Shown: positions 45,982 to 54,797, numbered from the stretch's first letter. The stretch is 64,000 nucleotides of DNA from Oscillospiraceae bacterium (GCA_902774015.1 CACYHB010000014.1:1-64000); one strand, 5' to 3'. Notes: generated by a model from the sequence alone, not told the origin. Translations and numbers: made by a program.

Positions 45982-48900
45982 ATGAAGAAATTCTTATCCG
46001 TTCTTCTGGCCGCGGCCATGCTGCTCTCGGCGGCCGCCTTCTCCGGACAGGGAAGGGCTTACGCCGAGGACGCCGCCGCGCTGCCCGCCGTGGGCGACAC
46101 GGTGGAGGGCTTCACCGTGCGTGAGACGCGGGATTTCCCCCTGGTCGGCGCCACGGCCGTCCTCTTTGAGCATGAGCGCACCGGCGCCCAGCTCATGTAC
46201 ATCGCCAACAACGACACGAACCGGGTTTTTGACCTGAGCTTCTTCACCCGCGCGGTGGACAACACGGGGCTTCCCCATGTGTTCGAGCACTCCACGCTGG
46301 ACGGCTCGGAGAAATATCCCTCCAAGGCGCTGTTTTTCAATCTGATCTATCAGACCTACAACAGCTATATGAACGCGTTCACCTACCCGCTCTTCACCTC
46401 CTATCCGGTAGGGAGCCTGTCGGAGGAGCAGCTTCTGAAGTATGCCGATTACTACACCGACAGCTGCCTGCATCCGAGCATCATGACGGACGAGAGCATC
46501 TTCCGCGAGGAGGCCTGGCGCTACCGCCTGGCGTCTGCGGAGGACGAACTGAGCATCGAAGGCACCGTCTACTCCGAGATGCTGGGCGCCATGGATCTGG
46601 AGAGCAGCGCGAGAAACTACATGATGCGCACCGCCTTCCCCGGCTCCCAGATCGGCAACGAGTCCGGCGGCGAACCGGAGTTTATCCCCGACATGACCTG
46701 GGAGGCCCTGCAGGACTTCCACAACACCTACTATCACCCCTCCAACTGCATCGCCTATCTCTACGGTCAGTTCGAGGACTACGCCGCCTTCCTCAAGCTG
46801 CTGGACGAGGCCTTTGCCCCTTACGAAAAACGGGAGTTCCGTTTTGAGGATCCGGACTATACGCCGCTTGCGGACGATGCGGAGGAGAGCTTTGCCTTCC
46901 CGGTGGAGGCCGGCGCCAACACCGAAAACCGTTCCGCCGTCTATTATGCATTCGTCTGCCCCGGCGTGAAGGCAGATCCCCAGGCGGAGATGATCCTCAA
47001 CACGCTGACGGATCTGCTGGCGGATGACGCTTCCCCGCTGATGCAGGGTTTGAAGAAAGCCCTGCCCGCGGGCAGCTTTGCCACCTATATCGAGACCGAG
47101 GGACCCGAGGACGCCGTGATCTTCTACGCCAGCAACGTGAACGCCGAGGACGCGCCGGTCTTCCGCGATACCGTGGACGCGGCCCTGGCGGAGGTCGCCG
47201 AAAAGGGCTTCAGCCAGGAGCTGGTGGACAGCGTCATGTCCTCCCTGAGCCTGAGCATGAAGCTCACCGGAGAAGGACAGGACGTGGGCGTGGATCTGAT
47301 CTCTCAGATCGCCTATTCCCACGCGGCCTCCGGCAATCCCTTTGATTACATGGACTACGTGGACGCGCTGGAGCTGCTGGATGACTGGAATCAGCAGGGT
47401 CTGTACCGGGACGCCGTCAGCGGGCGTCTGCTGGACAGCGCGGTCACCGTCCTGGTCAGCACCTATCCCCAGCCCGGCCTGCGCGAAGAGCTGGACGCCG
47501 CCCTGGCCGAAAAGCTCGCCGAAGTGAAGGCCGCCATGAGCGAAGAGGAGCTGCAGGCCCTTGTGGAGGCCTCCAACGCCGAGGAGGAAGAGGACGACGC
47601 CTCCGAATACGTCTCCGCGCTGCAGGTGGTGACCGCCGCTTCCCTGCCTGAGGAGATGCGGGAATACACGATCCGGGACGAGACCGGAGAAGACGGCGTA
47701 CGCCGCATCAGCGCGGAAGCCGGCGTGGACGGCGTAAGCCAGGTCGTCCTGCTGCTGGACGCCTCCGGCCTGCCCCAGGATGACATCCACTGGTTCGCCC
47801 TCTATACCGCCCTGCTTGGCGAGATGGACACCGCCCGCCACAGTCGGGAGGAGCTGGCAGCCCTCACCGGCCGCTACTTCTACAACGGAGAGATCCGCCT
47901 GTCCCTGCTCAACCGTTACGGCACGGACGAATACCGCCCCAATCTGCGCGCCGGCTGGATCGCCGGGGACGAGGATCTGGAGGAGGGCTACGAGCTGCTG
48001 TATGAGCTTCTTTATGAGACCTCCTTTGACGACAGCGAGACCCTGCTGGGCCTGATCCGACAGAACAAGGCGGCCCTGAAGAGCAACATCAACAGCGCCC
48101 CCTACAATCCCATGCTCTACCGCGCTTTCGCGGCCAGCTCCCCCCTGTACGCCTACTATTACTATTTCAACTTCCTGGATTACTACGCCTTCCTCGAAAA
48201 AACGGAGCAGGAGATGGAGGAGGCCCCCGAGGCGGTGGCCGAAAAGCTGGAGGAGATCCGGAACTACTTCCACAACCGCACGAACGCGGTGGCGGCCTGC
48301 GCCGGCAGCGAGGAGAGCATCGCCGTGAACGCGCCGCTGGCCGACGCCTTCCTGGAGAAGCTGGACGCCGACCCCATCGAGACGCAGGAATACAGCTTTG
48401 AGCCCTGTGCCGAAAGCGAAGCCCTGGTGGTGGACAGCTCCGTGCAGTTCAACGGTGTCGTCTCCAGCTTTGAGCAGGCGGGTCTTGCGGACTATTCCGC
48501 CGATCAGGACGCGGTGGCCGCGCTGATCACCGACGACTACCTGTACCCCATGCTGCGCGACCAGTACGGCGTCTACAGCGTGTTCCACGGCTTCGTGGAA
48601 GACGGCGGCCCCTACATCATCACCTACCGCGACCCCAACGTGGCCGAGAGCTTCGCGGTGATGGACGGTCTGGCCGACTACGTGCAGGAGCTGGAGATGG
48701 ACCAGGAGACCCTGGACGGCTATATCCTCTCCGCCTATAACGCCTATGCCAAGCCCGAAGGCGAGCTGAGCGGCGCTGTGAGCGCGATCCTCTCCCGCCT
48801 GACCGGGGAGCCCGCGGATCTGAAGCTGCAGCATATGCGCGAGCTGAAGGCCCTCACCCCCGAGGCGCTGCAGGACTATGCCTCGGCCTATGCCGCGCTG

Positions 48901-49398
48901 CTTCAAAACGGCATTCGCTTCACGGCGGGCGGCGCGGGCGCCGTCGCGGCCAACGCGGAGCTGTACGAAGCGACGCTCAATCCCTTCGGCTCGGTGGACA
49001 GCAGCCAGGTGGGCTTCTCCGATCTGCCCGAGGACCATGAGCACTACGAGGCGGTGCGCTTCGTGTTTGAAAAAATGCTTATGACCCCGAAGGCGGAGGA
49101 CGCCTTCGGCGTGGACGACGAGGCCCGGGTCGGCGATCTGGCCGGCGCGCTCTACGCGCTCATCGAAGGAGACGCTGCGGATCAGGAGGGCGCGGTGAAG
49201 ACCCTGGCCGCCTACAGGATCCTTCCCGGCGACGTGGGCGTGGATACGCCGCTGACCGGCGCCTCGGCCGAGGAGATCCTCTCCGCCTTCAGCAAAGCGG
49301 CGGAGGTGCCATATGAGGCTTCCGGGGCGGAGGACGCGCCGCTCAACCGCGGGGAGCTGGCCGAGATCGTCATGGCCTACGTCAGCGCGCTGACGTAA
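45982..49398 (+). CDS. Secreted M16 family metallopeptidase (PreP-like) with SLH-like tail
   Basis: 1138 residues. A signal peptide (MKKFLSVLLAAAMLLSAAAFSGQGRAYA) is followed by an M16C peptidase. The inverted zinc site is HVFEH in NTGLPHVFEHSTLDGSEKY near residue 95, with the distal Glu in EGTVYSEMLGAMDLES near 195; SYMNAFTYPLFTSYPVGS is the PreP/Cym1 pattern. Four M16 modules fill about 35-1010. The last ~120 residues look like degenerate S-layer homology repeats (AVRFVFEKMLMT, ARVGDLAGALYALIEG, LNRGELAEIVMAYVSAL), suggesting cell-wall attachment. It probably degrades peptides outside the cell. Confidence 0.88.
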   Translation: MKKFLSVLLAAAMLLSAAAFSGQGRAYAEDAAALPAVGDTVEGFTVRETRDFPLVGATAVLFEHERTGAQLMYIANNDTNRVFDLSFFTRAVDNTGLPHVFEHSTLDGSEKYPSKALFFNLIYQTYNSYMNAFTYPLFTSYPVGSLSEEQLLKYADYYTDSCLHPSIMTDESIFREEAWRYRLASAEDELSIEGTVYSEMLGAMDLESSARNYMMRTAFPGSQIGNESGGEPEFIPDMTWEALQDFHNTYYHPSNCIAYLYGQFEDYAAFLKLLDEAFAPYEKREFRFEDPDYTPLADDAEESFAFPVEAGANTENRSAVYYAFVCPGVKADPQAEMILNTLTDLLADDASPLMQGLKKALPAGSFATYIETEGPEDAVIFYASNVNAEDAPVFRDTVDAALAEVAEKGFSQELVDSVMSSLSLSMKLTGEGQDVGVDLISQIAYSHAASGNPFDYMDYVDALELLDDWNQQGLYRDAVSGRLLDSAVTVLVSTYPQPGLREELDAALAEKLAEVKAAMSEEELQALVEASNAEEEEDDASEYVSALQVVTAASLPEEMREYTIRDETGEDGVRRISAEAGVDGVSQVVLLLDASGLPQDDIHWFALYTALLGEMDTARHSREELAALTGRYFYNGEIRLSLLNRYGTDEYRPNLRAGWIAGDEDLEEGYELLYELLYETSFDDSETLLGLIRQNKAALKSNINSAPYNPMLYRAFAASSPLYAYYYYFNFLDYYAFLEKTEQEMEEAPEAVAEKLEEIRNYFHNRTNAVAACAGSEESIAVNAPLADAFLEKLDADPIETQEYSFEPCAESEALVVDSSVQFNGVVSSFEQAGLADYSADQDAVAALITDDYLYPMLRDQYGVYSVFHGFVEDGGPYIITYRDPNVAESFAVMDGLADYVQELEMDQETLDGYILSAYNAYAKPEGELSGAVSAILSRLTGEPADLKLQHMRELKALTPEALQDYASAYAALLQNGIRFTAGGAGAVAANAELYEATLNPFGSVDSSQVGFSDLPEDHEHYEAVRFVFEKMLMTPKAEDAFGVDDEARVGDLAGALYALIEGDAADQEGAVKTLAAYRILPGDVGVDTPLTGASAEEILSAFSKAAEVPYEASGAEDAPLNRGELAEIVMAYVSALT

Positions 49399-49420
49399 AA
49401 AACGCTTCTTCAAACAGTGC

Positions 49421-49614
49421 AGCCGGGAGGCGTACGCCTCCCGGCTGTGAGACTGTCAAAGAACTACGCTGAAAGCACAACAAACAGAGCAGCGGGGGAG
49501 CTCGAGGGGGCAAGGCCCGCCTCGAGTACAATAACCCGCCGTCCGAAGCGCAGTCAAAAAAGTCTGTCAGACTTTTTTGACAAGCTGGCAGCCGGGAGGC
49601 GTACGCCTCCCGGC
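49421..49614. repeat. Element bounded by two matching palindromes
   Basis: A perfect 26-bp palindrome (49421-49446, half AGCCGGGAGGCGT) and a 24-bp version of the same palindrome (49591-49614) flank 144 bases. These include a CTCGAGG ... CCTCGAG pair and AAAAAAGTCTG t CAGACTTTTTT. The right palindrome followed by CGTTTTT can terminate the M16 gene. No ORF is supported in 49399-49749. Confidence 0.8.
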
Positions 49615-49749
49615 CGTTTTTCAGCAATTTTTGAAAAACGCGGCGTTTTCTGGCAACTAAAAAGTGCCGCGTGTTCTTTTTTCCCCGCCGCATATACTGT
49701 TTGTTGCGGGAATGCATTTGAAAACAGGTTCTGCGGAGGGGAGTTTCTG

Positions 49750-50673
49750 ATGAAAAAAGTGATAGCGACGGCGCTTGCCGTCTGTGCGCTGAGCGCCGCG
49801 GCGCCCTGTGCGGCCCATGCTCAGGGGCTGGAGCTGGGCGGGCAGATCGTAGGGATCCAGATCAGTACCGAGGGCGTGCTGGTGGCGGGCACCGGCGCGG
49901 TGGAGACCGCGGAGGGGAGCGCCTCTCCTGCGGAGGAGGCAGGTGTGCGCCGCGGGGACGTGATCGTGGAGCTGGACGGGAAAAAGGTCAGCAGCGCCGG
50001 AGAGCTGATCGGCGCGGTGGAGGCCCTGCAGGGCGAGAGCGCGGAACTCACGGTGCTGCGCGGCGGGCGTCCCCTGCTGCTCACGGTGAAGCCCGCCCGG
50101 TCGGACGAGGATCAGTGGATGCTGGGCATGTGGCTGCGCGACGGGATCTCCGGGATCGGCACGCTCACCTTCTATGATCCGGCCACCGGCCTCTACGGCG
50201 CCCTGGGCCACAGCATCAGCGACGCGGACAGCGGCGCTGTGCTGCCGATGGACGAGGGCAGCATCACCGAGGCGGAGATCGTCTCGGTCAAGCCGGGAGC
50301 TGCGGGCGTCCCCGGGGAGCTCAACGGCTGCGCCGATCTGGGCAGGGTCCTGGGCAGCATCGAACACAACACCGAGCACGGCATCTACGGGCACATGAAC
50401 CGCCCGGCCGGCGGCCGCCCGGTGGAGACCGGCGAGATCCGCACCGGCCCGGCCACCATCCTGGCTACGGTGGACGGGACAAACACGCGGGAGTTCTCGG
50501 TCCGTGTCAGCCGCATCTACCGGGACAGCGACGGGGAACACGTGATGCTCAGCGTGACCGATCCCGAGCTGTGCTCCCGCACCGGCGGCATCGTGCAGGG
50601 GATGAGCGGCAGCCCGATCCTGCAGGACGGAAAGCTGGTGGGCGCGGTGACGCATGTGTCAGTATCAACATGA
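49750..50673 (+). CDS. spoIVB: SpoIVB serine peptidase, 5' part, interrupted by a mobile element
   Basis: 307 residues as it stands. An N-terminal signal/anchor (1-25) precedes a PDZ domain (SPAEEAGVRRGDVIVELDGKKVSS, ~58-115) and the S55 peptidase. The catalytic His is in GALGHSISD (H154) and the Ser in GMSGSPI (S288). SpoIVB is secreted from the forespore and triggers sigma-K processing. The reading frame is normal to GAVTHV (50658), then switches into the element and ends after SVST. The usual C-terminus (FLSDPKRGYGISIRDMLDDA) lies at 59923-60006. Catalytic residues remain, so the truncated form might retain some activity. Confidence 0.93.
   Translation: MKKVIATALAVCALSAAAPCAAHAQGLELGGQIVGIQISTEGVLVAGTGAVETAEGSASPAEEAGVRRGDVIVELDGKKVSSAGELIGAVEALQGESAELTVLRGGRPLLLTVKPARSDEDQWMLGMWLRDGISGIGTLTFYDPATGLYGALGHSISDADSGAVLPMDEGSITEAEIVSVKPGAAGVPGELNGCADLGRVLGSIEHNTEHGIYGHMNRPAGGRPVETGEIRTGPATILATVDGTNTREFSVRVSRIYRDSDGEHVMLSVTDPELCSRTGGIVQGMSGSPILQDGKLVGAVTHVSVST
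50644..50659. mobile_element. attL of the spoIVB intervening element
   Basis: GCGGTGACGCATGTGT, identical to 59908-59923. The flanking bases differ (C and C here; T and T at the right), so the shared core is exactly 16 bp. The codons spanned (Ala-Val-Thr-His-Val) are the same in both copies. Confidence 0.92.
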
Positions 50674-50752
50674 TACCCACCGAAAAACCAGGCGTTTCCT
50701 CACACGAAATACATAGTCACGATCAAAATAGCGAGAATACGGAAAAAAGCAA

Positions 50753-50782
50753 CAAGAGCGCGGCGGTCAAGCTGCGCTCTTG
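50753..50782 (+). terminator. Hairpin ahead of the repA-like gene
   Basis: CAAGAGCGC-g-GC and GC-t-GCGCTCTTG, a stem with a six-base loop and no T run, 20 bases before the repA ATG. Such hairpins precede replication initiator genes in clostridial elements and may be attenuators. Confidence 0.55.
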
Positions 50783-50801
50783 CTGCGTCTAGGGAGGTTT
50801 T

Positions 50802-51152
50802 ATGACGGATTTGCGCCCTCAGAGCGAGGGCTTTTCTTATTACCGGGTTCCCCGGCAGCTTGTCAAAGGAACGGAGTACCGCCCGCTGTCGCCCGCTGGG
50901 AAGCTCCTGTTTGCCCTACTGCTTGACCGCGTGAGCCTGTCCGTCAAGAACGGCTGGCGGGACGGGGAGGGCCGGACGTATGTGTATTACGCGATTGCGG
51001 AGATTTGCGAAGACTTCGGCTGCAGCCGCGTCACAGCCGGGAAGCTGCTCTCGGAGCTGGAGTGGATCGGTCTGATCGAGCGCAAAAAGCAAGGCCAGGG
51101 CAAGCCGGATCGGATTTATGTCCTGCAATTTTGCGCCAAACCGGACTTCTAG
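50802..51152 (+). pseudogene. Replication initiator RepA-like, N-terminal domain only (probable nonsense truncation)
   Basis: 116 residues from ATG 50802 with GGGAGG site. The winged-helix DNA-binding domain typical of RepA_N initiators is complete: FSYYRVPRQLVKGTEYRPLS, AKLLFALLLDRVSLS-type (GKLLFALLLDRVSLS), TYVYYAIAEICEDFGCSRVTAGKLLSELEWIGLIERKKQGQGKPDRIYV. The frame stops at TAG 51150, but translation beyond it (TSQKETSRLPLSRSLEVK) still resembles the linker of full-length RepA, and a further stop follows. This points to a recent nonsense mutation. The truncated domain could still bind DNA. Confidence 0.6.
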
Positions 51153-51350
51153 ACTTCCCAAAAGGAAACTTCTAGACTTCCGCTTTCCCGAAGTCTGGAG
51201 GTTAAAATCTTTTACATCAAGAAGCCAAAAACTTATGCCCTAATAAGACTGATGGAAAGAAACTGATCAAATTATACTGAGGGATCTATCCATCTATCTA
51301 TCATTACTGCTAATCTCCGCGCCGAAAGCAGAAGTCTGAAACCTGAAATG

Positions 51351-51367
51351 TGTCTCACCGTGAGACA
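51351..51367. repeat. Element palindrome P1
   Basis: TGTCTCACCGTGAGACA: eight-base arms around a single C, followed by AGTTTTTC. Located after the repA remnant. First of seven related odd-length palindromes in the element; it can act as a terminator for the upstream gene. Confidence 0.85.
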
Positions 51368-51459
51368 AGTTTTTCTTTCGTGGGGATGCTTTATCCAATG
51401 TGCCACGGGTTCCGGCGGGTTCCGGCAAGTATAGCATTTGTTAAACACAAACGCCCTTG

Positions 51460-51478
51460 TTAGGGGGAAGCCCCCTAA
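51460..51478. repeat. oriT-like hairpin 1
   Basis: TTAGGGGG aag CCCCCTAA, preceded by ACGCCCTTG. A close relative lies at 57300-57316. G/C-rich hairpins of this form adjoin transfer origins of mobilisable elements in Clostridia; assignment as oriT is inference. The rest of 51153-51618 carries P1 and an AT-rich promoter region for the NACHT gene, without other genes. Confidence 0.5.
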
Positions 51479-51618
51479 GACCCAATCATTGTTCCTTTGC
51501 TTCTGGAATTACACATGCTAGGAATTGTAGAAAAACCTTTTCGCAATGACATTTTTATGGTATTATTTGTTTTAGAAACGCAAAGGAAAACCTTTTTTGC
51601 CGAGTGGAGGAAATACTA

Positions 51619-53460
51619 ATGGGTGAGATAAATACAATGTCTTTTGATGGTGAAAAAATCGCAGCCGATGTAGCGACAAGCATAATTAAAGATACTGTTT
51701 CCTCAGGATGGGAGAAAGTAAAAAAATACTTTCGAGATCTCGATGCAAAACAAGCTATAAAATACGGTGTCGCATACCATAAATATCTATCTAACACAGA
51801 GGATAAGTTTGGGAAGATTAAGACAATAATATATAGAAAGATTCCAAAAGAGTTATATTCTTTTTATGAATGTACTGATGTTGAACACGAAGGAAAACGA
51901 ATTAGTACAGCAAGTGTGGAAAACGTTTTGGCACTATCAAATAAAATAATAGTTAGCGGAACTGGTGGAATAGGAAAATCGATTCTTTTCAAGCACTTAT
52001 TTCTTAATACCATTGAAACAACGGAGTATATACCTATTCTAATTGAATTAAGGAAGTTTAATCCTGTTGATATCAAAGATATTTGTTTAGAGGATGCGAT
52101 ATTTCAAACCCTCTGTGAGAACGGATTTGACCTAGATCGAGAGTACTTTAGTTATAGCATGAAAGAAGGCGGATATATAATTCTGTTAGATGGATTTGAT
52201 GAGGTCAGCAGAGAAAAATCAGAAAAAGTTACATCTGAAATAAAGTCATTGTGCGATAAATACTCTGGGAACAAATATCTTCTGTCATCAAGGCCGACAG
52301 ATAGGTTTATTGGATGGAATGATTTTACTGAAGTATCAGCATGTAAGCTTACAAAGCAGCAAGCGTTAAGCCTTATCAAAAAAATAGACTTTGAAGAGCC
52401 TGTTAAAACAATTTTTTACAAAGCTCTTGACGAGTATTTGTTTGACAAATATGAATCTTTCGCCTCAAACCCGTTGCTTTTAACGATTATGCTCCTCACT
52501 TTCAGTAATCATGCTTCTATTCCAGATAAGCTAAATGATTTCTATGAAGCGGCTTTTTTAACGCTTTTCAACATGCATGATGCGACAAAGGATTGTTATA
52601 TAAGAGATATCCGATCTAAACTAGGGAGCGAAGACTTTAAATCGGTATTCGCGTATGTTTGTTTCAAGTCGTACTTTTCAAGTGAATATGAGTTTTCCGA
52701 AGCAGCATTGAGAAGCTATATTCAAAAGGCCAAAGACAAGTTCAATTATTTAGATTTTTCTGTGGACGATTTTCAGGAAGACCTAATCCTCTCTGTATGT
52801 ATGCTGGTGAAAGATGGAATTAATTACCGCTTTACACACAGGTCTTTTCAGGAATACTTTGCAGCTTGGCATACATGCAAGATCACAGACGAACAGCAAA
52901 GCAAATTGCTGACAGCGTGGATTTCGGAATCAAGTGCGTCGGTTCGAGATGGATATCTTGAAATGCTGTTTAACATGCAGGCAGAAAAAGTAAATAGAAT
53001 AATATTTGTCCCAGGAATACAAAAACTGAAAGAACTGCATGAGGCAAACGGTTATTCTCTCAAGTATTTATCAAAACTTTTTTCAGCAATCCATACAAGC
53101 AAGCACACTTTTAAAACTGGAGAGCAGAAGCTAGCATTATCATTAGCAGTAAAGGACAACTATCTTTGTAATATTGTTCGTTGTACTTGTAGATGTAATA
53201 ACTACAAATATGGCCAACAAGGCGCAGACGCTATCCAGTTTGAAAACGATATTGCGGAAAAGCTTATTAATTCAAAGAATGGATCCTTCACAGAACACTC
53301 GCTTGAAGACGCAGCAACATTGGTTGGCGAAGAGAATCTTCTCAAAGCAATAAGTTGGTTCGAGTTACAATATGAGTTCTGCATCATGATTCTCGATCAA
53401 AACAGCTCAAAAGACTATATTTACAAGAAAAAGGTGTCTTCAATTATCAACGAATTATAA
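51619..53460 (+). CDS. NACHT-domain NTPase, possible antiphage (NLR-like) protein
   Basis: 613 residues from ATG 51619 (GGAGGA site). A short N-terminal alpha region (1-100) precedes the NACHT/STAND ATPase: Walker A VSGTGGIGKSILFKHLF near 118, Walker B YIILLDGFDEVSRE near 192, then KYLLSSRP sensor and the winged-helix part ending RFTHRSFQEYFAAW near 415, a motif typical of NACHT proteins. The ~190-residue C-terminus has no recognisable repeats. Codon use is AT-rich, unlike the host and the other element genes, indicating separate acquisition. Bacterial NACHT proteins can be antiphage sensors; that role here is inference. Confidence 0.85.
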   Translation: MGEINTMSFDGEKIAADVATSIIKDTVSSGWEKVKKYFRDLDAKQAIKYGVAYHKYLSNTEDKFGKIKTIIYRKIPKELYSFYECTDVEHEGKRISTASVENVLALSNKIIVSGTGGIGKSILFKHLFLNTIETTEYIPILIELRKFNPVDIKDICLEDAIFQTLCENGFDLDREYFSYSMKEGGYIILLDGFDEVSREKSEKVTSEIKSLCDKYSGNKYLLSSRPTDRFIGWNDFTEVSACKLTKQQALSLIKKIDFEEPVKTIFYKALDEYLFDKYESFASNPLLLTIMLLTFSNHASIPDKLNDFYEAAFLTLFNMHDATKDCYIRDIRSKLGSEDFKSVFAYVCFKSYFSSEYEFSEAALRSYIQKAKDKFNYLDFSVDDFQEDLILSVCMLVKDGINYRFTHRSFQEYFAAWHTCKITDEQQSKLLTAWISESSASVRDGYLEMLFNMQAEKVNRIIFVPGIQKLKELHEANGYSLKYLSKLFSAIHTSKHTFKTGEQKLALSLAVKDNYLCNIVRCTCRCNNYKYGQQGADAIQFENDIAEKLINSKNGSFTEHSLEDAATLVGEENLLKAISWFELQYEFCIMILDQNSSKDYIYKKKVSSIINEL

Positions 53461-53482
53461 TAGTGCGCTGGCTTAACTTTTT

Positions 53483-53517
53483 ACAAAAATCCGTTTCATC
53501 ATGAAGCGGGTTTTTGT
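53483..53517. repeat. Element palindrome P2 (terminator-like)
   Basis: Core CGTTTCATCATGAAGCG (53492-53508) in a 35-base dyad with ACAAAAA at the left and TTTTTGT at the right, directly after the NACHT gene. Works as a bidirectional terminator by appearance. Confidence 0.85.
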
Positions 53518-53518
53518 A

Positions 53519-53547
53519 TTGCTATTGTGCGTACAAAAGAGTATAAT
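53519..53547 (+). promoter_or_regulatory. relBE promoter
   Basis: TTGCTA (53519-53524), 17-base spacer, TATAAT (53542-53547), about 40 bases before the antitoxin start. Type II antitoxins usually repress such promoters. Confidence 0.75.
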
Positions 53548-53587
53548 AGTCATGGAAGCAAAACTGCCATGAAAGGAGTGCTGCAAC

Positions 53588-53893
53588 ATGGCCAAGACTG
53601 CAAATCTGTATGCGCGCATCGAGCCGGAGGTCAAGGATCAGGCAGAAAGCATTTTGGAGGCACTGGGCATCCCCGTCTCCAACGCGATCAATATGTTCTA
53701 CAAGCAAATCATTCTCCAGCGCGGAATCCCCTTTGACGTGAAGCTGCCCGCCTTCCCCGTACCTGACATGAGCGAGCTCACGAAGGAACAGCTGAAAGCG
53801 GAAATCGAGAAGGGCTTTGCTGACGCTGCTGCCGGGCGCGTGACGCCGGTTGCTGACGTGTTTGCCGAGCTGCGGGAGGAATACCGCGTATGA
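53588..53893 (+). CDS. RelB/DinJ family antitoxin
   Basis: 101 residues: MAKTANLYARIEPEVKDQAESILEALGIPVSNAINMFYKQIIL, the RelB/DinJ ribbon-helix-helix (DNA-binding, dimer-forming). The C-terminal half, rich in Glu/Lys/Ala, should wrap the toxin. GAAAGGAG site upstream; the stop overlaps the toxin start (ATGA). Confidence 0.93.
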   Translation: MAKTANLYARIEPEVKDQAESILEALGIPVSNAINMFYKQIILQRGIPFDVKLPAFPVPDMSELTKEQLKAEIEKGFADAAAGRVTPVADVFAELREEYRV

Positions 53894-54219
53894 GCTATGT
53901 GGTCGAAATGACCGACCAGGCCAAGACGGATCTCCGCGGCATCTACGAGTATATCGCCTTTGCGCTGCAATCCAAAATCAACGCAGACCGCCAGTTGAAT
54001 CGCATTGAGCGGGAGATACTGTCCCTGTCTGAGCTTCCGGAGCGATACAAAGTCCTCGACCTGGGCTTTGAAGCGGCCAAGACGGTACGGATGGTAGCGG
54101 TTGACCGCTACTGCGTGATCTATCACGTTGCGAAAGAGCGCGGAGCGGTACAGATCCTCCGTATTCTTTATGGCGGGCGCGATATCCCGACAGAGCTGGA
54201 GAAAGACATGAACCCATAA
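53890..54219 (+). CDS. RelE/ParE family toxin
   Basis: 109 residues: MSYVVEMTDQAKTDLRGIYEYIAFALQ, LPERYKVLDLGFEAAKTVRMVAVDRYCVIYHVAKE and VQILRILYGGRDI, the RelE/ParE superfamily pattern. Whether it is an mRNA endonuclease or a gyrase poison is not decidable; the VRMVAVDRYCVIYHV form is common in both. Likely stabilises the element. Overlaps relB by four bases. Confidence 0.92.
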   Translation: MSYVVEMTDQAKTDLRGIYEYIAFALQSKINADRQLNRIEREILSLSELPERYKVLDLGFEAAKTVRMVAVDRYCVIYHVAKERGAVQILRILYGGRDIPTELEKDMNP

Positions 54220-54295
54220 TCCGTTTCATGGTGAAACGGATTAACAACCGAATAGCAACAAACCGGAAATGCGTTTCAGCGTGAAACGCATTTCC
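54217..54295. repeat. Element palindromes P3 and P4 (pair)
   Basis: P3 has core CGTTTCATGGTGAAACG (54222-54238) in a 27-base dyad with TAATC/GATTA ends, 8 bases past the toxin gene. P4 has core CGTTTCAGCGTGAAACG in a 31-base dyad (54265-54295) with GGAAATG/CATTTCC ends, followed by TTTTTTC ahead of mobC. The two are adjacent copies of the same design. Confidence 0.85.
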
Positions 54296-54313
54296 TTTTT
54301 TCATGGAGGGGTT

Positions 54314-54622
54314 ATGAGAGAACGCAATCATTTTATCGGCCTTTGGCTGAACGACGAGGAATACACCCATCTAAGGGAGCAATGCGAGATTACGGGCTTG
54401 CCGACTAGCGTGCTGATCCGTCATGCCATCGAAGGGGTACAGCTCACGCATCGGCCGCCTAATGAATACGCGGGCCTGCCGCGGGCGCTGTCGTCCATCG
54501 GCAACAACGTCAATCAGATCGCCCATTGGGCCAACGCCAAAAAGAGCATCCAGGAGGCAGAGATCCAGCAGACGGTTCTGCTGGCAAACAAGGCGTGGGA
54601 GTTGGTAAAGGAGACGTTGTAA
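54314..54622 (+). CDS. mobC: Plasmid mobilisation relaxosome protein MobC
   Basis: 102 residues from ATG 54314 (GGAGGGG site). MRERNHFIGLWLNDEEYTHLREQCEITGLPTSVLIRHAIEG forms a ribbon-helix-helix, and LSSIGNNVNQIAHWANAKKSIQ is the MobC signature (family NNlNQiArwAN). MobC helps melt oriT for a relaxase. No relaxase follows, in contrast to intact elements. Confidence 0.92.
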   Translation: MRERNHFIGLWLNDEEYTHLREQCEITGLPTSVLIRHAIEGVQLTHRPPNEYAGLPRALSSIGNNVNQIAHWANAKKSIQEAEIQQTVLLANKAWELVKETL

Positions 54623-54625
54623 ATG

Positions 54626-54642
54626 TGTCTTACCGTGAGACA
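54626..54642. repeat. Element palindrome P5
   Basis: TGTCTTACCGTGAGACA, directly behind the mobC stop, followed by GGTTTTGA. One mismatch in the arms. Confidence 0.82.
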
Positions 54643-54797
54643 GGTTTTGACCGAGCTTCTGATGTCACTCAAAGCTCAAGCTCTTCTTATTTGCGCTGTC
54701 GTGATACAATAAAGAAAAAACCTTTCCTGTTTTTGTGACACTTTGCTCAAAAAATGGATTTATATAAGTGAGGGCCCTTAAACAAAGGAGACGAGGT

